Part shown: piece by piece, positions 1-5,247 of the stretch
How positions within the stretch are numbered: position 1 is the stretch's first letter
Layout: each line of letters starts with the position of its first letter
Source of the DNA: DASZZV01 sp035544835
GTDB lineage: Bacteria; Acidobacteriota; Thermoanaerobaculia; Gp7-AA8
Assembly (NCBI GenBank): GCA_035544835.1
Contig: DASZZV010000114.1
Coordinates: 1 to 5,668, forward strand
Reading direction: 5' to 3'
Length of the DNA: 5,668 bases
The notes under the pieces: generated by a model
What the model saw: the letters and a program-made list of their open reading frames with translations, nothing else
What the model was told of the DNA's origin: nothing
The model's database searches: none
Translations under genes and position numbers: made by a program

Positions 1-244
1 TCATCCCGAGCGATTGACCGCGGAGCGCGGCGTCTGAGTGAAAGAAACCAGGGTGTCATCCCGAGCGTCGAGCGAGGGATCTGGGAGGGGGCCTTGCGGT
101 GTGGAGTCTTGGAGCTCTCTTACGATTGTGCGAGGCGCCGAGGGGTCGAGTCCCCCGCCCAGATCCCTCGCTGCGGCTCGGGATGACACCCACCCAGTTT
201 CTTTTCTCAGGCGCAGCGCGCGCGCTGTCCACGGCTCGGGATGA
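1..244. repeat. Composite nested near-palindrome (REP/MITE-like), no gene
   Basis: The 10-mer TCATCCCGAG occurs at 1-10 and 56-65, and its reverse complement CTCGGGATGA at 177-186 and 235-244, so the block is symmetric about position 122. The inner arms 54-85 and 158-188 are nearly perfect reverse complements: both carry CGAGGGATCTGGG or its complement next to the 10-mer, with small differences around 66-70 and 172-176. The outer segments 11-53 and 189-234 are also recognisably complementary (GAAAGAAACCAGGGTG against CACCCAGTTTCTTTTC). The central spacer is about 72 bp. The left boundary may lie outside the window. Short open frames here read through the repeat and look spurious. Function is unknown; a mobile non-autonomous repeat or REP-like element is the simplest reading. 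Confidence 0.8.
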
Positions 245-289
245 CAGCCTGGGCCTCTCAGACGCGCGTCGCTGGTCCCAACCTTGCTC

Positions 290-295
290 TAAACT
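290..295 (+). promoter_or_regulatory. Possible -10 element (TAAACT) for a leaderless transcript
   Basis: TAAACT matches four of six bases of the TATAAT consensus and fits TANNNT. It ends five bases before the ATG at 301. No Shine-Dalgarno sequence precedes that ATG, and no good -35 hexamer is visible. The placement is what a leaderless mRNA would need, but a six-base match of this quality is weak evidence alone. Confidence 0.2.
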
Positions 296-300
296 TCGTT

Positions 301-510
301 ATGACCAAGACCACGACAGATAACGATCCCGGTCCTGAAGGCAAAGGCGCAACCGAGGAACAGGTGCAGCGCATCCAGGCGATCAAGGGAAGCGAGACGC
401 TCGGCAACAAGGGCGAGGCACACGAGGAGCACACCGGGCAGAATTCGCCCCGCCGGAATCCTGATCCCACCGACGATCTCGCTGACAACCGGCCTGAAGA
501 CATCAAGTAG
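301..510 (+). CDS. Small acidic, probably disordered hypothetical protein (69 aa)
   Basis: I do not recognise a family. The 69-residue product is strongly hydrophilic: by my count 15 Asp/Glu against 9 Lys/Arg, with no Cys, Trp, Phe or Tyr. It has no hydrophobic stretch long enough for a signal peptide or membrane segment. Residues 18-34 could form a short amphipathic helix (ATEEQVQRIQAIKG core), while the C-terminal half is rich in Asn, Pro, Asp and Arg and looks unstructured. Third codon positions are mostly G or C, as in the neighbouring genes, which favours real coding. I chose ATG 301 because the upstream in-frame ATG at 241 lies in the palindromic repeat. There is no Shine-Dalgarno site. 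The gene is squeezed between two repeat blocks. It is cytosolic if expressed; a chance frame remains possible. Confidence 0.5.
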   Translation: MTKTTTDNDPGPEGKGATEEQVQRIQAIKGSETLGNKGEAHEEHTGQNSPRRNPDPTDDLADNRPEDIK

Positions 511-524
511 ACGTCTGTCTGCCG

Positions 525-659
525 CGGCTTCTTGTGTGGCACAGGCACTCTTGCCTGTGTGCCGCGGCGTCGAGCCGCGGCGTTCCTGCTGCGATTCACA
601 GAAAAGTCGGCCTCGACGGCCGACACACAGGCAAGAGTGCCTGTGCCACACAAGATGCC
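525..659. repeat. Palindromic MITE-like element, copy 1
   Basis: The arms 526-561 and 624-659 are reverse complements over 36 bp with one mismatch (529/656). The inner 31 bp (531-561 and 624-654), containing CACAGGCACTCTTGCCTGTG, match perfectly. The complementarity continues less exactly inward around the CGTCGAG core (568-574 and 612-618), leaving a short central spacer. Positions 525-588 match copy 2 (3168-3231) at 63 of 64 bases, and 596-654 match 3240-3298 at 58 of 59; only the central 7 bp (589-595) are unrelated. Both copies have the same orientation. No transposase and no clear target-site duplication is seen. As RNA it would fold into a long hairpin, so it may end transcription from the small gene upstream. 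Its GTG at 536 opens a false in-frame extension of the next gene. Confidence 0.9.
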
Positions 660-688
660 AATCGCTCCCGCCTCGACACTTCATCCAC

Positions 689-694
689 TACGAT
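689..694 (+). promoter_or_regulatory. Possible -10 element (TACGAT) just before the GTG at 701
   Basis: TACGAT fits TANNNT and matches TATAAT at four of six positions, ending six bases before the GTG start. A transcript beginning at or near that GTG would be leaderless, which would agree with the lack of a properly spaced Shine-Dalgarno site (only AGGCGA touching the start codon). No convincing -35 box is seen in the right arm of the palindromic element. Confidence 0.25.
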
Positions 695-700
695 AGGCGA

Positions 701-1486
701 GTGATCGTCGACGTACGCGGACACCAGTTCGACCTCGTAGCCCCTCCTCAACGGGTCATCTCACTCGTCCCGTCGCTCACCGAGTCACTGTTCGATCTCG
801 GCGTGGGACCCGGCGTCGTCGCCGTCACCGACTTCTGTATCTTCCCCGACGCTCAGGTGAAGGGTCTCCCGCGAATCGGCGGGACGAAGAACCCCGATAT
901 CGACGAGATCCGTCGCCTCGCTCCTGACCTGGTCTACGTCAATCTCGAGGAAAATCTGAAGCGTCATGCCGAGGCAATTTCTGCCTTCGCTCCCGTGTTT
1001 GCGACCGAGCCGAAAACGGTGCCCGATGTCATTCATCTGCTGATGACACTGGGAGCCATTCACGGCCGCGAATCGGAAGCGCGGTCGTTTGCCTTCGAGA
1101 TTGACCGCCTGCTGGAAAACCATTTCGGTCCTTTCACCTTCGCGGTCGCAATCTGGAAAGATCCGTGGATGTGGTGCGGCGGCGACACCTACGTTTCCGC
1201 TCTCGTGACCGCAGCTGGCGGCGTGAACGTTCTCGAAGAGGAACGTCGCTACCCGAACCACAATGTCGATCGCCTGTGCCAGCTCGAGCCGGAGATCATC
1301 TTTCTTCCCGACGAGCCTTTCGTTTTCAAGGAGGCCGATGCGACATGGCTTGGAGCGACGACCGGGTCTCGAATCGTCGGCCCTTTTCCGGGCCATCTCT
1401 TCACCTGGCATGGAACCAGGACGCTGCTGGGGATGAAACTACTGGAGAACGTTCTCGGGCCGATTGAAGAGGACGCTCCATCCTGA
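701..1486 (+). CDS. Helical-backbone cobalamin/metal-chelate binding protein, BtuF-like, no signal peptide
   Basis: The 261-residue protein belongs to the periplasmic-binding-protein-2 fold family that binds corrinoids, haem or ferric siderophores. The opening PQRVISLVPSLTESLFDLG (residues 16-34) is the classic first strand-helix of the family. It is followed by TDFCIFP (43-49), GGTKNPDIDEIRRLAPDLV (60-78), WMWCGGDTYVSALV with AAGG (156-174) and FLPDEPFVFKEAD (201-213). This is the pattern of proteins usually annotated 'cobalamin-binding protein'. GTG 701 is chosen because the 55 codons upstream in frame lie largely in the palindromic repeat, and from 701 homology to the family begins almost at once. 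There is no signal peptide or lipobox, so the protein is predicted to be cytoplasmic, unlike BtuF of E. coli. No BtuC or BtuD gene is adjacent. The ligand cannot be settled from sequence; a corrinoid is most likely by family resemblance. Confidence 0.85.
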   Translation: MIVDVRGHQFDLVAPPQRVISLVPSLTESLFDLGVGPGVVAVTDFCIFPDAQVKGLPRIGGTKNPDIDEIRRLAPDLVYVNLEENLKRHAEAISAFAPVFATEPKTVPDVIHLLMTLGAIHGRESEARSFAFEIDRLLENHFGPFTFAVAIWKDPWMWCGGDTYVSALVTAAGGVNVLEEERRYPNHNVDRLCQLEPEIIFLPDEPFVFKEADATWLGATTGSRIVGPFPGHLFTWHGTRTLLGMKLLENVLGPIEEDAPS

Positions 1487-1504
1487 ACACTCTGCGGGCC
1501 CCCG

Positions 1505-1626
1505 GTGTGGTGCGGCCGCCTTCGTCCCCGGCCTCTCACGATGGGAACGAACGATTTTTCATACAACTCAGGGCGTGCGAGGGCGCGCGCACCACACGGT
1601 GTTGGACCTCACAGGAACGAACGATT
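1505..1626. repeat. Short direct and inverted repeats in the leader region of the glcD-like gene
   Basis: The 13-mer GGAACGAACGATT occurs at 1544-1556 and again at 1614-1626, exactly 70 bp apart, each preceded by CTCAC (1535-1539 and 1608-1612). A 10-bp inverted repeat, GTGTGGTGCG at 1505-1514 and CGCACCACAC at 1588-1597, brackets the first copy. The 195-bp gap between the two genes shows no credible coding region. The repeats could be operator sites or a degenerate small duplication; neither is proved. Confidence 0.5.
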
Positions 1627-1662
1627 CCAGTGCGATCACCTGTACAGTGCGACACTATCTTC

Positions 1663-1669
1663 GGAAGGA
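1663..1669 (+). promoter_or_regulatory. Ribosome binding site fixing the glcD-like start
   Basis: GGAAGGA lies 12 bases before ATG 1682, and a second purine run, CGGGA, sits at 1671-1675. Together they support 1682 rather than the in-frame upstream ATGs near 1505 and 1541, whose translation would run through the repeat-bearing leader and match nothing in the family. Confidence 0.5.
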
Positions 1670-1681
1670 ACGGGACCACTC

Positions 1682-3079
1682 ATGGAATTCAATAAACTGA
1701 CGCCGGCCATCATCGATGAACTTCGCGCCGCGGTCGGCAACGATGCCGTCATCACCGACGACGAGTTGCTCAAACCGTTTGCATCCGATTACACCGAGGA
1801 CCTGGTGTTCATGCCCGAGGTGGCGGTGCTGCCGCAGAACCGCGAACAGATCCAAGCCATGATGCGTATCGCCTTCGCCCACAACATCCCCGTGACGCCC
1901 AGGGCGGGAGGTACAGGGCTCAGCGGTGGGGCGCTGCCGATCATGGGCGGAATCCTCTTTTCATGTCATCGCATGAACAGGATTCTCGAGATTGATCGCG
2001 AGAACCTGATCGGCGTAGTCGAGCCGGGGGTGATCACCCAGGTCTTCCAGGAAGAGGTCGAGAAGGTCGGCCTTTTTTATCCCCCCGATCCGGCATCTCG
2101 GGGCTCCTGCACTCTGGGCGGAAACGTCGCCGAGAATGCCGGTGGTCCTCGGGCGGCCAAATACGGCGTGACCAAAGACTATGTGATGGGTCTCGAGGCG
2201 GTGATGCCGGATGGGTCGATGATCACGACCGGAGGAAAACTCTACAAGGACGTGACCGGTTACAACCTGACCCAGCTGCTGGTCGGTTCCGAAGGAACGC
2301 TGGCCATCATCACGAAGATCTTCATGAAGCTGATTCCCTGGCCGATGCATCGAAAGGTGTTGCTGGCGCCTTTCAACACGATTGAGGAGGCGGCGCGAGC
2401 GGTGGTGGCGGTGTACTCGAAGGGAGTACAACCGAGTGCCTGTGAGCTGATGGAACGTGATGCCGTGCAATGCGCGGTCCGTCAGCTCGGCAAGGAATGG
2501 CCGCATTCCGACGCCGCCGCGCACCTGCTGCTGGAGGCCGACGGTCATCACGAGGAGAGGGTGGGGGAGGAGGCGCTGCTCATCGGTGAGGCCTGCATGG
2601 AGAGCGGCGCCATCGACGTGATTCTCGCTGAAGATCCTCCCCGGATGCGCGAGCTGTGGTCGTTGCGACGGTCGATCGGGGAGGCCGTAAAGTCGATCAA
2701 CATTTACAAGGAAGAAGACACAGTGGTGCCGCGCAACAAGATTCCGGAGTTGATCTCGGGAGTCAAAGAGATCGCCGGCCGCTACGGACTCATGACCATC
2801 TGCTACGGCCACGCCGGAGACGGAAATATTCACTGCAACATCATCAAAACGGTGGATGACGAGACTTGGGAGAAGACACTTCCAACGGCCATCCGGGAGA
2901 TCTTCGAGCTCACCGCCTCATTGGGCGGCCAGGTCTCCGGTGAACATGGGATCGGATACGTGCAGCGGGAGTTTATGCACATCACCAGAGGGATTCCTGA
3001 GATCGCGCTCATGAAGAAGATCAAGGATCAGTTCGATCCGAAAGGGATTCTGAATCCAAGGAAGATCTTCGCGGATTGA
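1682..3079 (+). CDS. glcD: FAD-linked 2-hydroxyacid dehydrogenase/oxidase, GlcD-like (VAO family)
   Basis: The 465-residue length is normal for GlcD, D-lactate dehydrogenase and D-2-hydroxyglutarate dehydrogenase relatives, which oxidise a D-2-hydroxyacid to the 2-oxoacid using FAD. The N-terminal FAD-binding domain (about 40-215) shows PRAGGTGLSGGA (73-84), PPDPAS (134-139), GGNVAENAGG (146-155) and GSEGTLAIIT (202-211). The C-terminal FAD-oxidase domain (about 216-462) contains HAGDGNIH (377-384), SGEHGIG (419-425) and the family-typical end DPKGILNPRKIF (452-463). His377, His384 and Glu421 sit where related enzymes bind a catalytic divalent metal. No signal peptide or membrane segment is seen, so it is cytosolic or peripheral. 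No glcE, glcF, lactate permease or electron-transfer flavoprotein gene is adjacent in view, so the electron acceptor is unknown. The exact substrate (glycolate, D-lactate, D-2-hydroxyglutarate or other) cannot be decided from these motifs; the symbol denotes family likeness only. Confidence 0.92.
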   Translation: MEFNKLTPAIIDELRAAVGNDAVITDDELLKPFASDYTEDLVFMPEVAVLPQNREQIQAMMRIAFAHNIPVTPRAGGTGLSGGALPIMGGILFSCHRMNRILEIDRENLIGVVEPGVITQVFQEEVEKVGLFYPPDPASRGSCTLGGNVAENAGGPRAAKYGVTKDYVMGLEAVMPDGSMITTGGKLYKDVTGYNLTQLLVGSEGTLAIITKIFMKLIPWPMHRKVLLAPFNTIEEAARAVVAVYSKGVQPSACELMERDAVQCAVRQLGKEWPHSDAAAHLLLEADGHHEERVGEEALLIGEACMESGAIDVILAEDPPRMRELWSLRRSIGEAVKSINIYKEEDTVVPRNKIPELISGVKEIAGRYGLMTICYGHAGDGNIHCNIIKTVDDETWEKTLPTAIREIFELTASLGGQVSGEHGIGYVQREFMHITRGIPEIALMKKIKDQFDPKGILNPRKIFAD

Positions 3080-3095
3080 ACGCGCTGATCGGAGC

Positions 3096-3171
3096 GCCGC
3101 CTTCCAGGCGGCCGTACCGCCGGCATCCTGCCGGCCGCGCTGAGCCGACAATATCAGTTCGCGCGGCCGGC
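3096..3171. terminator. Cluster of GC-rich stem-loops between convergent genes, possible bidirectional terminator
   Basis: Seventeen bases after the glcD-like stop, GCCGCCT-TCC-AGGCGGC (3096-3112) forms a perfect 7-bp stem with a three-base loop. GCCGGCA-TCC-TGCCGGC (3119-3135) repeats the same design with the same TCC loop. A third perfect 11-bp inverted repeat, GCCGGCCGCGC at 3130-3140 and its complement at 3161-3171, overlaps the second and abuts palindromic element copy 2. No U-tract follows, so this is not a canonical intrinsic terminator. The position between converging genes makes a termination or mRNA 3'-end stabilising role plausible. It may equally be another repeat family. Confidence 0.4.
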
Positions 3172-3301
3172 TTCTTGTGTGGCACAGGCACTCTTGCCTG
3201 TGTGCCGCGGCGTCGAGCCGTGGCGTTCCTGTAAATGAGTCACAGAGAAGTCGGCCTCGACGGCCGACACACAGGCAAGAGTGCCTGTGCCACACAAGAA
3301 G
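3168..3301. repeat. Palindromic MITE-like element, copy 2
   Basis: The arms 3171-3204 and 3268-3301 are perfect reverse complements over 34 bp. Copy 2 has the same orientation as copy 1, differing at one base in the left 64 (T at 3221) and one in the right 59. Its central 8 bp (3232-3239) bear no resemblance to the 7 bp at the same place in copy 1. It fills the convergent gap, ending 22 bases from the stop codon of the minus-strand permease gene. Transcribed from either side it would form a long hairpin. Short open frames across it are translations of the repeat rather than genes. Confidence 0.9.
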
Positions 3302-3323
3302 AAGCCTGTCGAATAGCGGACAT

Positions 3324-4166
3324 TTACTTCAGCAGCTTCCGGTATTTCGGATCCAAGGCGTCGATCAATCCATCTCCGAGAAAATTCAATCCCATCACCG
3401 CCAGCATGATGGCGGCGCCGGGGAAGATGGCGAGGTGGTTGGCGAGGCCGAGATAACGCCGTCCCGATGTCAGCATGGCGCCCCACGATGGCGTGGGCGG
3501 CTGCACCCCGAGCCCCAGGAATGACAGCGCGGCCTCGGACAGAATCGCTCCGGCCAGGCCAAGCGTGGCCATGACGATCACCGGGTTCAGGGCATTGGGC
3601 AGCACATGCCGCAGGATGACTCGGCTGGACTGCGCGCCCAGCGCCCGAGCTGCCGTGACGAACTCCATCTCCCGGACTTTCAGCACCTGACCCCGCACCA
3701 GTCGCGCGTAGCCGACCCAGCCGATCGTCGCCAGAGCCAGGATGACGTTGTTGAGGCTGGGTCCAAGCACTGCCACCATGCCGATGGCCAGCAGGATTCC
3801 CGGGAAGGCCAGAAGGATGTCACAGAGACGCATGATCAGCGTATCGACGATCCCCCCGAAATAGCCGGCGATGGCACCAAGTGCCACGCCGGCCGTCGCC
3901 GCCAGAATCACCACGCTGAAGCCGACCCGAAGCGACACGCGGGCGCCATAGAGAATGCGGGAGAGCACGTCGCGCCCCAGATCGTCGAGTCCCAGTAGAT
4001 GGTCTTTCGACGGTCCCTCCAGCCGGCGGGCTGTGTCCTGTACGGCGGGATCGAACGGTGCGATCAGCGGAGCGGCCAGGGCGCAGATGATGATGGCGAT
4101 GGTGATGATCGTTCCGCTGGCCAGGGCGAAGTTGCTGAAGAAACGTCGTGTCTTCGATGGGGCCAT
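3324..4166 (-). CDS. dppC: ABC transporter permease, DppC/OppC-like
   Basis: The 280-residue membrane protein is an inner-membrane permease of the peptide/nickel import class. A cytoplasmic N-terminus leads to the first membrane segment (about 17-36). The diagnostic HLLGLDDLGRDVLSR stretch with GARVSL (57-79) follows. Further segments lie at about 81-103, 112-137, 139-158, 196-217 and 245-265. The EAA coupling loop, which docks the ATPase, is seen as EFVTAARALGA...HVLPN (168-191), followed by LSFLGLGVQPPTPSWG (214-229). Length and motif order match the DppC, OppC and NikC families throughout. Its ATG lies only 2 bp after the stop of the DppB-like gene and has no clear Shine-Dalgarno site, so translational coupling is likely. 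No ATPase or binding-protein gene follows; the unit ends at the palindromic element. Substrate (peptide, nickel, sugar) is undetermined, and the symbol marks the family only. Confidence 0.93.
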   Translation of the reverse strand: MAPSKTRRFFSNFALASGTIITIAIIICALAAPLIAPFDPAVQDTARRLEGPSKDHLLGLDDLGRDVLSRILYGARVSLRVGFSVVILAATAGVALGAIAGYFGGIVDTLIMRLCDILLAFPGILLAIGMVAVLGPSLNNVILALATIGWVGYARLVRGQVLKVREMEFVTAARALGAQSSRVILRHVLPNALNPVIVMATLGLAGAILSEAALSFLGLGVQPPTPSWGAMLTSGRRYLGLANHLAIFPGAAIMLAVMGLNFLGDGLIDALDPKYRKLLK

Positions 4167-4168
4167 GT

Positions 4169-5092
4169 CTATTTGTACTGAATCCTGGGGTCGACGAACG
4201 AGTAGAGGATGTCCGTCAGCAGGTTGACTAAAATGTAGGTGACGGCGATGACCAGAATGGAGGCCTGCACCTGCGGGTAATCACGGGCCGAGATGGAAGT
4301 GATCAACAGGCGTCCTAGCCCGGGCCAGGAGAAAATCTGCTCGGTGATGATGGCCCCGGTGAGAAGAGATCCGAACTGCAGCCCGACGATGGTAATGACC
4401 GGGATCAGCGCGTTCCTCAGAGCATGATTGAAAATCGCCTTCTGCCGCGAGACACCCTTGGACACGGCCGTCGTGACATAGAGCTGATTGAGCTCTTCGG
4501 CCAGGCTCACTCGGATCATGCGCGTCAGAATTGCCGCCAGCGCCAGCCCCATCGTCAGGGATGGGAGGACCAGCGATTTCCAGCCGTCATCACGACCCGA
4601 TACAGGAAACCAGTTGAGGCGGATGGCGAAGGCCATGATCAGCAGCGGTCCAAACCAGAAGCTCGGCATGGAGACGCCGACCAGCGCGAAGAAACGCGCC
4701 ACGTTGTCGATCCATGAATTCCGATAGATCGCCGACAGAATCCCCAGCGGGATAGCCACGAGAAGGGCCACGAACATCCCGCCGAAGGCCAGAACCATAG
4801 TGGCGGGGTAGCGAGCCATGATTTCTTGGGAGACACTCTCCTGGGTGCGGAACGATTTTCCCAGGTCTCCATGCGCCAGCCGCGTCAGGAAGTGAATGTA
4901 CTGGGTAAGGATCGGTTGATCCAGACCGAGATCCTTTCGAACCTGCAGCACATCCTGAGGCCGTGCGTTCTCGCCGGCGATCTGCACGGCCGGGTCCCCC
5001 GGAATCAAATGAATGAGTGCGAAGATGAGCGTCAGGATTCCGAATGTAATCGGAATCACCTGAAGGACTCTTCGCAGCAGATAGCTCGACAT
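4169..5092 (-). CDS. dppB: ABC transporter permease, DppB/OppB-like
   Basis: The 307-residue permease pairs with the DppC-like protein downstream to form the membrane channel of a peptide/nickel-class importer. The N-terminus MSSYLLRRVLQVIPITFGI (1-19) and IHLIPGDPA (27-35) are typical of DppB. Next come RKDLGLDQPI (52-61), GDLGKSFRT (75-83), ARYPATMVLAF (93-103) and PSFWFGP (143-149). The EAA loop is YVTTAVSKGVS...HALRNALIPV (205-232), and EQIFSWPGLGRLL (251-263) with DPRIQYK closes the protein. ATG 5092 is preferred because the frame open further upstream to 5179 would translate the AT-rich heptamer repeat, whereas family homology starts exactly at MSSYLLRR. A weak AGGT lies four bases before this start. 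It is the first gene of the minus-strand unit, and its promoter should lie in the divergent gap 5093-5247. Confidence 0.93.
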   Translation of the reverse strand: MSSYLLRRVLQVIPITFGILTLIFALIHLIPGDPAVQIAGENARPQDVLQVRKDLGLDQPILTQYIHFLTRLAHGDLGKSFRTQESVSQEIMARYPATMVLAFGGMFVALLVAIPLGILSAIYRNSWIDNVARFFALVGVSMPSFWFGPLLIMAFAIRLNWFPVSGRDDGWKSLVLPSLTMGLALAAILTRMIRVSLAEELNQLYVTTAVSKGVSRQKAIFNHALRNALIPVITIVGLQFGSLLTGAIITEQIFSWPGLGRLLITSISARDYPQVQASILVIAVTYILVNLLTDILYSFVDPRIQYK

Positions 5093-5106
5093 GACCTGAG
5101 GTAGCA

Positions 5107-5197
5107 GGAATTGAAAATTGAAAATTTTAAAAAGGTAAGCTCGTACGAAATGTCTCTGCTCGTTTTTTTCAATTTTCAATTTTCAATTTTCAATTCC
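5107..5197. repeat. AT-rich heptanucleotide tandem repeat arranged as an inverted repeat
   Basis: From 5170 to 5195 the 7-mer CAATTTT is repeated about 3.7 times. At 5109-5126 the complementary unit AATTGAA is repeated about 2.6 times. The two runs make a perfect 20-bp inverted repeat, 5107-5126 with 5178-5197, closed by a loop of about 51 bp. The loop contains the 8-bp palindrome TCGTACGA (5141-5148). The tract is strikingly AT-rich against its GC-rich surroundings and lies in the gap between the divergent DppB-like and cation-transporter genes. It could be promoter or UP-element DNA for one or both genes, a regulatory hairpin, or a slippage-prone repeat of the short-tandem type known from cyanobacteria and other groups. 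Confidence 0.85.
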
Positions 5198-5233
5198 GCC
5201 CCGGAATCCTCCTTTTGCAACTTTCTGGCCGCC

Positions 5234-5239
5234 GGAAGG
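5234..5239 (+). promoter_or_regulatory. Ribosome binding site for the CDF transporter, inside a small hairpin
   Basis: GGAAGG lies eight bases before ATG 5248, an ideal distance, and fixes the start. It overlaps a 5-bp stem with a GGAA tetraloop (CCGCC-GGAA-GGCGG, 5229-5242), so the anti-Shine-Dalgarno pairing site would be partly in the loop and partly in the stem of the mRNA. Confidence 0.6.
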
Positions 5240-5247
5240 CGGGGGCC

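Noticed and set aside
525..659. CRISPR-like or attachment-site reading of the palindromic element
   Set aside because: Only two copies, 2.6 kb apart, each a single palindrome with no spacers, no cas genes and no integrase or tRNA.
258..684. Minus-strand open frames over the first palindrome and the small gene
   Set aside because: They translate the inverted repeat (Cys/His/Arg-rich peptides that reappear in the second copy) and lie antisense to a better candidate; no family resemblance.
785..1411. Long minus-strand open frame antisense to the binding protein
   Set aside because: A shadow frame of a GC-rich gene; the plus-strand product has clear family motifs and this one has none.
1602..1630. 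TTGGAC (1602-1607) as a -35 box for the glcD-like gene
   Set aside because: No acceptable -10 hexamer lies 16-18 bases downstream, so no promoter is called.
1487..1681. A short extra gene in the gap before the glcD-like gene
   Set aside because: The frames here show no ribosome site, no family resemblance and run into the downstream gene; the repeats explain the sequence better.
1961..2833. 290-codon minus-strand frame inside the glcD-like gene
   Set aside because: His/Arg-rich composition typical of antisense translation; the plus strand is a full-length, motif-complete enzyme.
2918..3524. Open frames on both strands across the second palindrome
   Set aside because: Same repeat-derived peptides as at copy 1, overlapping well-supported genes on either side.
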